Assembly (NCBI GenBank): GCA_021152595.1
Contig: JAGKVC010000165.1
Location: 1 to 6,925 of the forward strand
Direction: 5' to 3'
Length of the DNA: 6,925 bases
DNA from: Clostridia bacterium
Lineage (GTDB): Bacteria; Bacillota; Clostridia; Oscillospirales; Ruminococcaceae
Under the pieces are notes generated by a model that searched no databases, was not told the origin of the DNA, and saw nothing but the letters and a program-made list of their open reading frames with translations. Below, one piece after another: positions 1 through 6,704 of this stretch (its first letter is position 1; every line of letters starts with the position of its first letter). A program made the position numbers and the translations under genes.

Positions 1-115
1 ACGCAGGAAATACGCCCTTTCCGAGCATATTTGTCACGGCAGGCACCAGATTGAATACGGTCATTGCCATGCCGGAGAATGCACCGAAAAGGAAATTCGC
101 ATATTCCCCTGCCTG
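1..115 (-). pseudogene. Inverted internal fragment of the SpoVB/MurJ-like flippase gene
   Basis: Read on the minus strand, codons 115 down to 2 are open for 38 residues and contain FLFGAFSGMAMTVFNLVP followed by TNMLGKGVFPA. From memory of the family, this is the mid-protein stretch of SpoVB/MurJ-like polysaccharide flippases. It should lie some tens of residues before the segment encoded from position 118 on the opposite strand. Both pieces therefore look like one gene, but they point towards each other. Reading continues off the left edge, so neither the start nor the missing connecting part is visible. On the + strand this stretch has a TGA at 52-54 in the frame of the C-terminal piece, so that frame cannot run through. 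It could be a true inversion or an assembly chimera. The family call rests on motif resemblance, not on a search. Confidence 0.6.
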
Positions 116-117
116 CA

Positions 118-642
118 CCGGTCCTGCAAGCGCTTTTTCCGGCGCGGCACGCGGAGACTGCTGCTGCCGCCGTGCCGCTGATGCTTCTCGGGGCGGCTGT
201 GATCTTTGCGGCGCTCTGTTATCCGCTGTTCAGCATGCTTCAGGCGGCAGGGCATGCCGGTGATACGGTCGCGGTAATGCTCTGCGGTGCGGCGGTCAAG
301 CTGCTCTGCAATCTGCTCCTGATTCCGCGGCTCGGGCTTTCGGGGATTGCACTCTCGACGGGCTGCTGTTATGCGGTGATTCTGCTTCTCGCGCTGCACC
401 GGTTTCATCTGCGCACGGGAATCCGGCTGCATCTTCTGCGAATGAGTGCCGGTCTGATATTCGGCGGCATATTATGCGCATCTGCTGCGTTTTCCGCATA
501 TCTCCATATGCAGAGAATTCTGCCGCAGCGGCTCGCGCTGATCTGTTCCGTGGGGATCGGCGGCGCAGTATATCTGATACCGGCGCTCGTCTCCGGACTG
601 CATCCCCGTGAAATGCGCAAAAAAACCGCGGAACCGGTTTGA
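118..642 (+). pseudogene. C-terminal part of a SpoVB/MurJ-like polysaccharide/lipid flippase (MOP superfamily), detached from its N-terminus
   Basis: This encodes 174 residues, starting PVLQALFPARHAE and ending in KKTAEPV. Members of this family are multi-pass membrane proteins that flip lipid-linked sugars or peptidoglycan precursors across the cytoplasmic membrane. About five hydrophobic segments are visible, including PLMLLGAAVIFAALCYPLF, VMLCGAAVKLLCNLLLIP and GLSGIALSTGCCYAVILLLA. The motif FSMLQAAG, then KLLCNLLLIP and GLSGIALST, is the usual C-terminal pattern of the family. The same frame is open back to a TTG at 64, but the 18 residues from there to 117 are antisense of the inverted fragment and look unlike the family; a TGA at 52-54 closes the frame. 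No plausible start or ribosome binding site is visible, so I annotate it as a broken or artefactually joined gene. Its TGA (640-642) lies inside the terminator hairpin of the convergent gene. Confidence 0.7.
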
Positions 643-656
643 TGCGGTTCCGCGGT
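618..656 (-). terminator. Intrinsic terminator of the minus-strand operon
   Basis: A perfect 12-bp inverted repeat (ACCGCGGAACCG at 625-636, CGGTTCCGCGGT at 645-656) encloses an 8-base loop. On the minus strand the stem is followed at once by a run of seven T (A at 619-625 on the + strand), the standard form of a Rho-independent terminator. It begins about 30 bases after the stop of the dockerin gene. There is no T-run on the + side, so it should terminate mainly minus-strand transcripts. The stop codon of the convergent flippase gene lies in the loop. Confidence 0.92.
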
Positions 657-686
657 ATGTCTGATCGGCTGACCGGACGCCGGAGA

Positions 687-2351
687 TCAATAATCTGCCG
701 GAGCGTTCGGATTCTTGGTGACCTCGCGCCAGTTTGCAGAGGCGTTCTTGCCGACAACCTTCTTGGTGTAGTAGTTCAGGATGAACTGTGCGTCGTTGAC
801 TTCAACCTTGCCGTTGCCGTCAACGTCTGCGATTGCCTGTGCAGCCTCGCTGAGCATAGCAGGCTTATTTGCCATCGTTGCGACATAGTGGCGCAGGGTG
901 AGCTGTGCATCGGCAGAGGAGATCTCGCCGTTCTCATCGACGTCGCCGAAGAGGCCGCCGACCTTGACGTTACATGTGTAATCGGTGCCGTTGACCTTTG
1001 CGGTGATTGCTGCTGCGCCCTTGCCGACGGTCTTGACAAAGCCGTTCTGATCGACCGTTGCGACGGAGGTATCAGAGGAGCTCCAAGTGACAGCGCCGGT
1101 TGCATTGAAGACGGTGAGGTTTACGGTCTCGCCGATCTCTCTTGCATTGAAGCTGGTGTGATTGAGGGTGACATCGCTGCCGGATACGACCGTGACGGAG
1201 CCGTCAAAATACTTGACCGGCAGATCAATACCGTCATAATCGACGACCTTGAGCGGTGCATCATTCTCATTATTATAGAAGCTGATGCCATAGGAGGTAC
1301 CGTCTGCTGCATTTTCCGGAATGATGACATTCAGGATCGTGAGGATCGAGCCGTTCTCAGCGTAGGTGTTCTCGACATCATTGAAAACGAAGGAACCGAT
1401 GTTGTTGCCTGCTTCGGTGTTGGTGACAGGAGGCGGCATATAAGCGGTTGCATCGTCAATATTGAAGGAATCGAGCTTGAGAGCAGAATCCAGCTCGAAG
1501 TAAACCTGTGCGCCTGCGGTGCCCTTGTCATTGTAGACATAGACCGGAACTTCGACTTTTGCGCCCGGCTTGCCGCAGACATCGCCGATGATGAGATAGT
1601 GACCGTCGTCAGCGCCTGCGTAGCTGTCCTTCCACGTATCCTCGGCAGCCTCGACTGTCACGGTCAGCGGAACGGAATTGTAGCTCAGTGCGCTCTCGGA
1701 TTCTGCGCCGGTGCAGGAGGATTTGCTGTAGACCGGAGTTGCTGCCTCAGCGCTTCTTGCGTTGAGATACTTGTCCTCGCGGATATTCAGCTCATAGGTT
1801 CCGGCAGGGGTATCCTTCGGAACAACGAGATTTGCGGTTGCGAATGCATTGGTATATGCCCATGCAGCGGAAGCATCCCACTCGGTGGTATCTGCCTGAA
1901 CGGCTGCGTCAGCATTCAGATCGGGATTCTGCGAGAATACCCAGCTCAGATTCATATCCTCTGCATTGAAGGTCTTTGCAGCGGAGCCGGAAGCGTCGCC
2001 CTTGTTGGCGCTGTCAAAGCAGAAGGGCGCTGCGAGGTCGCCGTCATTGAGATAGAGACCGTAGTTTCCGAACACGCCGTTCTCATCGACTTCGCCGTCA
2101 TTGATCTGGAGCTTGAGATTGATGCCGTTGACGCCCGGATTCTCGGGGATATAGATATCGACCGGAACGGTGAAGTCACCGGCAGCGATCTCAGCAGCGG
2201 AGATCGTGACCGCATTCTTTCCGTCAGAGCGGAAATCAAAGGTCAGGGTTTTCTTGTCGGCTGCGGAAGCCTCAAATGCGGCTGAGCCGAGCATTGCGGT
2301 TGCTGTCATGCTGAATGCCATGACAGCGGACAAGATCTTTTTGGTACGCAT
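687..2351 (-). CDS. Secreted cohesin-like/BIG2/dockerin protein, adaptor-scaffoldin-like
   Basis: This 554-residue protein starts with a signal peptide (MRTKK, hydrophobic core to about 22, likely cleaved near ASA-A at 28-31). Residues 33-235 resemble a divergent cohesin-like beta-sandwich (FTVPVDIYIPENPGVNGINLKL). Residues 250-390 are a clearer cohesin-type module (VEVPVYVYNDKGTAGAQVYF). Residues 391-465 are a BIG2 Ig-like domain (VTWSSSDTSVATVDQNGFVK). Residues 468-540 are a type I dockerin with two calcium loops, D470-D472-N474-D481 and D509-D511-N513-D520. Dockerins bind cohesins and cohesins collect dockerin-bearing enzymes, so a protein with both would be an adaptor in a cellulosome- or amylosome-like complex; that role is inferred. 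There is no catalytic domain and no LPXTG anchor. The start is supported by AAAGGA nine bases upstream. It lies 20 bases after rex and ends before a strong terminator. The dockerin, BIG2 and signal peptide are firm; cohesin assignment, mainly of the first module, is less so. Confidence 0.85.
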   Translation of the reverse strand: MRTKKILSAVMAFSMTATAMLGSAAFEASAADKKTLTFDFRSDGKNAVTISAAEIAAGDFTVPVDIYIPENPGVNGINLKLQINDGEVDENGVFGNYGLYLNDGDLAAPFCFDSANKGDASGSAAKTFNAEDMNLSWVFSQNPDLNADAAVQADTTEWDASAAWAYTNAFATANLVVPKDTPAGTYELNIREDKYLNARSAEAATPVYSKSSCTGAESESALSYNSVPLTVTVEAAEDTWKDSYAGADDGHYLIIGDVCGKPGAKVEVPVYVYNDKGTAGAQVYFELDSALKLDSFNIDDATAYMPPPVTNTEAGNNIGSFVFNDVENTYAENGSILTILNVIIPENAADGTSYGISFYNNENDAPLKVVDYDGIDLPVKYFDGSVTVVSGSDVTLNHTSFNAREIGETVNLTVFNATGAVTWSSSDTSVATVDQNGFVKTVGKGAAAITAKVNGTDYTCNVKVGGLFGDVDENGEISSADAQLTLRHYVATMANKPAMLSEAAQAIADVDGNGKVEVNDAQFILNYYTKKVVGKNASANWREVTKNPNAPADY

Positions 2352-2359
2352 AACACTAA

Positions 2360-2366
2360 TCCTTTC
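2360..2366 (-). promoter_or_regulatory. Ribosome binding site of the cohesin/dockerin gene
   Basis: On the minus strand GAAAGGA precedes the ATG at 2349-2351 by eight bases, entirely within the 20-base gap after the rex stop. It supports this start and separate initiation on a shared transcript. I see no -35/-10 pair in the gap or just upstream of it, so co-transcription with rex is the simpler reading. Confidence 0.7.
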
Positions 2367-2371
2367 TGTTA

Positions 2372-3055
2372 TTATGATAGGGATGCGCTGTTATCTGAGA
2401 CCGCAGGATCTGCGGAATCATTCATGGTTTCATGCGCCAGACCGTAGGTCAGCGTGAGAAGACTGTCCGCGAGATGCACATTTTCGACAAGGATCGCGGG
2501 ATCCTCAAAATGGAGATCGCCGTGGCTGAAATTCCAGAATGCCCTGACGCCGAGCCTGACGAGCTTATCCGCCAGCACGGGTGCGGCATTTTCCGGTACG
2601 CAGAGGATCGCAAGCTCCGGATGCTCCTGATGGCAGAATCCGGCGAGCGTATCCGCATGATGAACCGGCATGCCCCCGATATCCTTTCCGGCGACAAAGG
2701 GGTTGGAATCGAACAGTCCGATCAGCTCACAGCCGCACGCGGGAAAGCTGACATGGCTTGCAATCGCCCTGCCGAGATTTCCCAGCCCGATCAGAATGGT
2801 GCGTCTGTGTGCCGAAATACCGAGAATCTGCCCGATCTCATCTCGCAGTGCGCGGACATTGTAGCCGTAGCCCTGCTGCCCGAAGCCGCCGAAGCAGTTG
2901 AGATCCTGCCGGATCTGCGAGGCAGTCATGCCCATCTGACGCGAGAGCTCCTTGGATGAGATCCGGACGGTGCCCTGCTCTGCCAGTTCTCCGAGAAAGC
3001 GGTGATAGCGCGGCAGTCTGCGGATGACAGAGGGGGAGATCTCCTGCTTTGACAT
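2372..3055 (-). CDS. rex: Redox-sensing transcriptional repressor Rex
   Basis: This is a 227-residue Rex repressor. Residues 5-75 form the winged-helix DNA-binding domain: RRLPRYHRFL, then ISSKELSRQMGMTASQIRQD and the wing GGFGQQGYGYNV. Residues 86-116 start the Rossmann fold with the dinucleotide loop GLGNLG (90-95) and D116 at the end of the second strand. NFSHGDL (175-181) and the C-terminal helix that swaps between subunits follow. In the family, Rex dimers bind operators of the type TTGTGA-N6-TCACAA when NAD+ is high and leave DNA when NADH binds, switching on fermentative NADH-consuming genes. It is cytoplasmic. The ATG lies 14 bases after icd, and its AAGGAGG overlaps the icd stop codon, which suggests translational coupling. 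About 15-20 polar, Ser/Asp-rich residues after YGLAHE extend beyond the usual length of about 210. No convincing Rex operator was found here. Confidence 0.95.
   Translation of the reverse strand: MSKQEISPSVIRRLPRYHRFLGELAEQGTVRISSKELSRQMGMTASQIRQDLNCFGGFGQQGYGYNVRALRDEIGQILGISAHRRTILIGLGNLGRAIASHVSFPACGCELIGLFDSNPFVAGKDIGGMPVHHADTLAGFCHQEHPELAILCVPENAAPVLADKLVRLGVRAFWNFSHGDLHFEDPAILVENVHLADSLLTLTYGLAHETMNDSADPAVSDNSASLS
2401..2415 (-). other. Short hairpin at the 3' end of rex
   Basis: CCGCAG and CTGCGG form a perfect 6-bp stem around a 3-base loop inside the last codons of rex, about 50 bases before the start of the dockerin gene. No T-run follows on the minus strand, so it is not a standard terminator. 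It could act as an RNA stability or processing element, or be chance in GC-rich DNA. Confidence 0.35.
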
Positions 3056-3064
3056 GATTCGACG

Positions 3065-3071
3065 CCTCCTT
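3065..3071 (-). promoter_or_regulatory. Ribosome binding site of rex, overlapping the icd stop codon
   Basis: On the minus strand AAGGAGG lies nine bases before the rex ATG (3053-3055), and its first two bases belong to the TAA stop of icd (3070-3072). This is a near-perfect Shine-Dalgarno sequence. The overlap indicates that icd and rex are translated from one message, probably coupled. Confidence 0.85.
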
Positions 3072-4281
3072 ACTGCAGCTTTGCAGCAAGGCGGGTACCG
3101 ATCTCCTCTAAGAACTGCCTGGAGTTGACCTTCTGCTTGTTCTCAAGCGAGGAGAGCAGATAGAGGTCGCCGGTCATAATGCCGTCTTCGATGGTCTGGA
3201 TCGTTGCCGCTTCAAGCTGATCTGCGAAGCTGCAAAGCGCAGGGATGTTATCGAGCTCGCCGCGCTTGCGGAGTGCGCCCGACCATGCAAAGATGGTAGC
3301 AACAGAGTTGGTCGAGGTTTCCTCACCCTTGAGGTGCTTGTAATAGTGGCGCTGAACGGTGCCGTGTGCCGCCTCGTACTCATAGACGCCGGTCGGGGAG
3401 ACGAGAACAGAGGTCATCATGGCGAGCGAGCCGTATGCGGTCGAGACCATATCGGACATGACATCGCCGTCATAGTTCTTGCATGCCCAGATGTAGCCGC
3501 CGTTCGAGCGGATCACGCGCGCAACCGCATCGTCAATCAGCGTGTAGAAATATTCGATGCCTGCCGCCTCGAATTTTTCCTTATAATCATTCTCGTAGAT
3601 TTCGCTGAAAATATCCTTAAATCTGTGGTCATACTGCTTGGAAATGGTATCCTTTGTTGCAAACCAGAGATCCTGCTTGCGGTCGAGTGCATAATTGAAG
3701 CAGGAACGCGCAAAGCCTGCAATGGATTTGTCGCGGTTGTGGAGTCCCTGAATGATGCCGTCGTCGGTGAATTCGTGGATGAGCTGACGGGTTTCATTTC
3801 CGTCCTTGTCCGTCCAGACAAGCTCAGCCTTGCCGCCGCCCTTGACCTGCATTTCGGTATTCTTGTAGACATCGCCGTATGCGTGACGGGCAATCGTGAT
3901 CGGCTTGGTCCATGTCGGGATATACGGTGTGATGCCCTTGACAAGGATCGGGGTGCGGAACACGGTGCCGTCGAGGATTGCACGGATCGTGCCGTTCGGG
4001 GATTTCCACATCTCGGAGAGGTTGTACTCCTCGACACGGGCTGCGTTCGGGGTGATCGTTGCGCACTTGACCGCGACGCCGTATTTCAGCGTTGCGTTTG
4101 CGCTGTCAACGGTGATCTGATCCTTTGTCTCCTCGCGCTTTTTCAGGCCGAGATCGTAGTACTCGGTTTTGAGATCCACATACGGGCAGATGAGGATATC
4201 CTTGATCCACTGCCAGAGGATGCGCGTCATTTCGTCGCCGTCCATTTCGACGAGCGGGGTTGTCATTTTAATCTTGTCCAT
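3070..4281 (-). CDS. icd: Isocitrate dehydrogenase, NADP-dependent, homodimeric (IDH1-like subfamily)
   Basis: This 403-residue enzyme oxidises and decarboxylates isocitrate to 2-oxoglutarate with NADP+ and Mg2+ or Mn2+. It is full length and of the subfamily resembling human cytosolic IDH1, not the E. coli type. Substrate-binding residues lie in KSPNGTIRAILDGTVFRTPI (S94, N96, R100, R109) and in RHAYGDVY (R132, Y139). K210 matches the catalytic lysine. Metal ligands are D250 in LIDD, and D273 and D277 in NYDGDVMSD. HGTVQRH (307-313) with R312 and H313 is the NADP-phosphate pocket, which supports NADP specificity. The ATG has a strong AAGGAGGT seven bases upstream. It stands 87 bases behind the small membrane protein gene and 14 before rex. 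With aconitase it gives citrate to 2-oxoglutarate, probably for glutamate synthesis in an anaerobe; citrate synthase is not in the window. Confidence 0.96.
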   Translation of the reverse strand: MDKIKMTTPLVEMDGDEMTRILWQWIKDILICPYVDLKTEYYDLGLKKREETKDQITVDSANATLKYGVAVKCATITPNAARVEEYNLSEMWKSPNGTIRAILDGTVFRTPILVKGITPYIPTWTKPITIARHAYGDVYKNTEMQVKGGGKAELVWTDKDGNETRQLIHEFTDDGIIQGLHNRDKSIAGFARSCFNYALDRKQDLWFATKDTISKQYDHRFKDIFSEIYENDYKEKFEAAGIEYFYTLIDDAVARVIRSNGGYIWACKNYDGDVMSDMVSTAYGSLAMMTSVLVSPTGVYEYEAAHGTVQRHYYKHLKGEETSTNSVATIFAWSGALRKRGELDNIPALCSFADQLEAATIQTIEDGIMTGDLYLLSSLENKQKVNSRQFLEEIGTRLAAKLQ

Positions 4282-4288
4282 CGGAAAG

Positions 4289-4296
4289 ACCTCCTT
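4289..4296 (-). promoter_or_regulatory. Ribosome binding site of icd
   Basis: On the minus strand AAGGAGGT lies seven bases before the ATG at 4279-4281. It is a complete Shine-Dalgarno match and fixes this start over the internal ATG five codons later (MTTPLVEMDGD). Confidence 0.85.
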
Positions 4297-4311
4297 GTAT
4301 TGTATTCGAAA

Positions 4312-4325
4312 TGCGGAAAACCGCA
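4312..4325 (-). other. Small hairpin in the gap before icd
   Basis: TGCGG and CCGCA form a 5-bp stem around four bases (TTTT on the transcribed strand), 16 bases before the icd Shine-Dalgarno sequence. The following bases are only TTTCG, so it is too weak for a confident terminator. It may be an RNA processing or attenuation element that adjusts icd against the genes before it. The rest of the 87-base gap (4282-4368) shows no clear promoter. Confidence 0.3.
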
Positions 4326-4368
4326 GGTATGTGCGAAGGTTCTGTGCCGGAAAACAAACCGTGTGCAG

Positions 4369-4677
4369 TCATTTGTGCCGACACATCAACCATATGAGTA
4401 CGGCAATCACTGCGGCGGGAATCAGCAGAAAAGCGATGGTGTCACAGAGCTTTTCAATCCGCTCTTTTTTGTAGGACTGCAGCTTGTCCAGCACCGCAAA
4501 CTGAAGCGTCAGCGCGGTAATCACACCGAGAACAACTGAAGCAACGAACGCGCCGAACTGATCCTCCGCGGTCAGCGTGCCTGCCGCCAGCCATACAAAC
4601 AGCATGGCAAGCGGAAAAATGATAATCGTACACAGAACGACAATGCCGCTCCCTTTCGGATGAAACGGTGTATGCAT
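4369..4677 (-). CDS. Small three-helix membrane protein of unknown function
   Basis: I do not recognise a family for this 102-residue protein. Three hydrophobic segments are clear: about 11-33 (GIVVLCTIIIFPLAMLFVWL), 41-63 (FGAFVASVVLGVITALTLQF) and 78-99 (DTIAFLLIPAAVIAVLIWLM). Between the second and third lies the basic stretch DKLQSYKKERIEK, probably cytoplasmic by the positive-inside rule, which would place the N-terminus outside. There is no signal peptide, metal motif or repeat. The ATG has GAGGCGG seven bases upstream. It sits 62 bases after aconitase and 87 before icd on the same strand, so it is likely co-transcribed with them. A role linked to citrate metabolism, for example an accessory subunit of a transporter, is only a guess from position. 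Open frame, start site and hydrophobic pattern make it a credible gene. Confidence 0.75.
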   Translation of the reverse strand: MHTPFHPKGSGIVVLCTIIIFPLAMLFVWLAAGTLTAEDQFGAFVASVVLGVITALTLQFAVLDKLQSYKKERIEKLCDTIAFLLIPAAVIAVLIWLMCRHK

Positions 4678-4739
4678 TTTCTGTCCGCCTCAGTTCCTGT
4701 CAGCCGCTGAGAGCCGGATGCTCGCGGTTGATTCCGTTT

Positions 4740-6680
4740 TCAATTCTTCAGCGCTTCTCTGGTGTAATCCAGCAGACCGCCTGCAAGCATGATATCCTTG
4801 GTTCTTCCGGTCAGCTCACAGAGCACCGGGATCTCAGCGCCGTTTGTCTTGTTGACGACAGTCAGCTCGGTTTTGCCCTCCTCAACAGCCTTTCTGACGC
4901 CTGCGAGCTCGAGCTGATCGCCCTGTGCAATCTTGTCATAATCCGCCTCATTGACGAAGGTCAGCGGCAGAATGCCAGCATTGATCAGGTTTGCGCGGTG
5001 GATACGTGCAAAGGACTTGACCAGCACAGCCTTGACGCCGAGATAGAGCGGTGCGAGCGCTGCATGCTCACGGGACGAGCCCTGACCGTAGTTTGCGCCG
5101 CCGACGATGATGCTCTGACCGAGCGCCTTTGCGCGCTTCGGGAATTCCTCATCGCAGACTGCGAAGCAGTGCTCGGAGATCTTCGGAATATTGGAGCGCA
5201 GCGGCAGGATCTTTGCACCGGCAGGCATGATGTGGTCGGTCGTGATGTTGTCGCCGACCTTGAGGGAAACCGGTGCGTCGATGGTCTCGAGCAGCGGATG
5301 GGTTTCCGGATACGGCTTGATGTTCGGTCCGAGCTTGATCTCGACGGAATCCATATCCTTCTCGTCAGCCGGCAGTGTGACCATGTTATCATTGACCGTG
5401 AAGACATCCGGCAGCTTGAATTCGGGCATTTCGCCGAGGGTGCGCGGATCGGTCAGGTAGCCGGTCAGTGCGGAAGCCGCAGCGGTCTCCGGCGAGACGA
5501 GGTAGATCTGACCGTCCTTTGTGCCGGAGCGTCCTTCAAAGTTGCGGTTGAAGGTACGCAGCGAGATACCTGCGGAATTCGGGGACTGTCCCATGCCGAT
5601 GCACGGACCGCATGCGGATTCGAGGATTCTCGCACCTGCGTCGATCATATCGCCGAGTGCGCCGTTTGCCGCGATCATATTGAGCACCTGCTTGGAGCCC
5701 GGTGCGATCGAGAGCGAAACATCCGGATGAACGGTCTTGCCCTTGAGAATGTAAGCGACCTTCATCATATCGAGCAGCGAGGAGTTCGTGCAGGAGCCGA
5801 TGCAGACCTGGTCGATCTTCAGCTTGCCGATCTCGCTCATGGACTTGACATTGTCAGGGGAGTGCGGGCATGCTGCCAGCGGCTCGAGCTTGGAGAGGTC
5901 GATTTCGATAACCTCATCGTAGACGGCGTCCTCGTCTGCTGCCAGCGGCGTCCAGACCTCTTCGCGCTGCTGTGCCTTGAGGAATGCTCTGGTCATTTCG
6001 TCAGAGGGGAAGATCGAGGAGGTTGCGCCCAGCTCTGCGCCCATGTTCGTGATGGTTGCACGCTCCGGTACGGTCAGCGTCTTGACGCCCTCGCCGGTGT
6101 ATTCGATCACCTTGCCGACGCCGCCCTTGACAGTCATGCGGCGGAGTACCTCGAGGATGACATCCTTTGCCGCAACCCACGGGCTGAGCTTGCCGGTGAG
6201 CCTGACATTGACAACCTTCGGACATGTAATATAGTATGCGCCGCCGCCCATTGCAACTGCGACATCCAGACCGCCTGCGCCGATTGCGAGCATGCCGAGA
6301 CCGCCGCCGGTCGGGGTGTGGGAGTCAGAGCCGATCAGTGTCTTGCCCGGAATGCCGAAGCGCTCCAGATGCACCTGATGGCAGATGCCGTTGCCCGGAC
6401 GGGAGAAATACAGACCGTGCTTTTTCGCGCAGCTTCCGATGAAGCGGTGGTCGTCTGCGTTTTCAAAGCCGTTCTGAAGGGTGTTGTGGTCGATATAGGC
6501 GACAGACCGCTCTGTACGGACACGCGGCACGCCCATTGCCTCGAATTCGAGGTAAGCCATTGTGCCGGTTGCATCCTGCGTCAGTGTCTGGTCGATGCGG
6601 ATGCCGATTTCGGTGCCGCGGATCAGTTCACCCTCAACGAGATGCGCAGAGAGGATCTTTTCAGTCATTGTGAGTCCCAT
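4740..6680 (-). CDS. Aconitate hydratase (aconitase), monomeric short bacterial type
   Basis: This 646-residue enzyme interconverts citrate and isocitrate through cis-aconitate, using a 4Fe-4S cluster. Cluster ligands are C297 in GSCTNSS and C357 and C360 in ACGPCIGMG. SDSHTPTGGGLGMLAIGAGG (118-137) is the aconitase/isopropylmalate isomerase signature. The C-terminal swivel domain has GDNITTDHIMPAG (476-488) and ANYGQGSSREHAALAP (529-544), with the active-site Ser-Arg. At about 640 residues it is shorter than AcnA (about 890) and matches the short aconitases common in Clostridia; LeuC/LeuD-type substrates are less likely. I chose the ATG at 6678-6680 (MGLTMTEKILSAHL), because AAAGGCAGG lies eight bases upstream. 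The ATG at 6704 would place that site inside the gene and add MHERQESK, unlike the family. It is first in the operon, 62 bases before the membrane protein gene. No TTA, CTA or TCA codon is used. Confidence 0.95.
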   Translation of the reverse strand: MGLTMTEKILSAHLVEGELIRGTEIGIRIDQTLTQDATGTMAYLEFEAMGVPRVRTERSVAYIDHNTLQNGFENADDHRFIGSCAKKHGLYFSRPGNGICHQVHLERFGIPGKTLIGSDSHTPTGGGLGMLAIGAGGLDVAVAMGGGAYYITCPKVVNVRLTGKLSPWVAAKDVILEVLRRMTVKGGVGKVIEYTGEGVKTLTVPERATITNMGAELGATSSIFPSDEMTRAFLKAQQREEVWTPLAADEDAVYDEVIEIDLSKLEPLAACPHSPDNVKSMSEIGKLKIDQVCIGSCTNSSLLDMMKVAYILKGKTVHPDVSLSIAPGSKQVLNMIAANGALGDMIDAGARILESACGPCIGMGQSPNSAGISLRTFNRNFEGRSGTKDGQIYLVSPETAAASALTGYLTDPRTLGEMPEFKLPDVFTVNDNMVTLPADEKDMDSVEIKLGPNIKPYPETHPLLETIDAPVSLKVGDNITTDHIMPAGAKILPLRSNIPKISEHCFAVCDEEFPKRAKALGQSIIVGGANYGQGSSREHAALAPLYLGVKAVLVKSFARIHRANLINAGILPLTFVNEADYDKIAQGDQLELAGVRKAVEEGKTELTVVNKTNGAEIPVLCELTGRTKDIMLAGGLLDYTREALKN

Positions 6681-6688
6681 TTTGGATT

Positions 6689-6697
6689 CCTGCCTTT
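6689..6697 (-). promoter_or_regulatory. Ribosome binding site that decides the aconitase start
   Basis: On the minus strand AAAGGCAGG lies eight bases before the ATG at 6678-6680. An upstream in-frame ATG at 6702-6704 has no such site and lies only about eight bases after the predicted transcription start, so the downstream ATG is preferred. Confidence 0.75.
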
Positions 6698-6704
6698 CAT
6701 GCAT

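Noticed and set aside
64..117. N-terminal 18 codons of the + strand flippase frame, starting at TTG 64
   Set aside because: They read antisense through the inverted fragment, whose minus-strand translation matches the flippase family; they are not a genuine N-terminus.
639..2285. 548-codon open frame on the + strand
   Set aside because: It is the exact codon-aligned antisense of the cohesin/dockerin gene, explained by avoidance of TTA, CTA and TCA codons, and its product has no recognisable domain.
4296..4310. TACAAT as a -10 box for a separate icd promoter
   Set aside because: No acceptable -35 at 16-18 bases, and the implied start point would fall almost on the ribosome binding site.
4373..4385. 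TTGTG-CCGA-CACA, resembling Rex half-sites
   Set aside because: The spacing between half-sites is too short for a Rex operator, the outer bases are incomplete, and it lies inside the end of the membrane protein gene.
3334..4539. 401-codon open frame on the + strand
   Set aside because: Codon-aligned antisense of icd running into the small membrane protein gene; no ribosome binding site or family resemblance.
6681..6704. Upstream ATG for aconitase adding MHERQESK
   Set aside because: The Shine-Dalgarno sequence AAAGGCAGG lies inside this extension and is correctly spaced for the ATG at 6678-6680.
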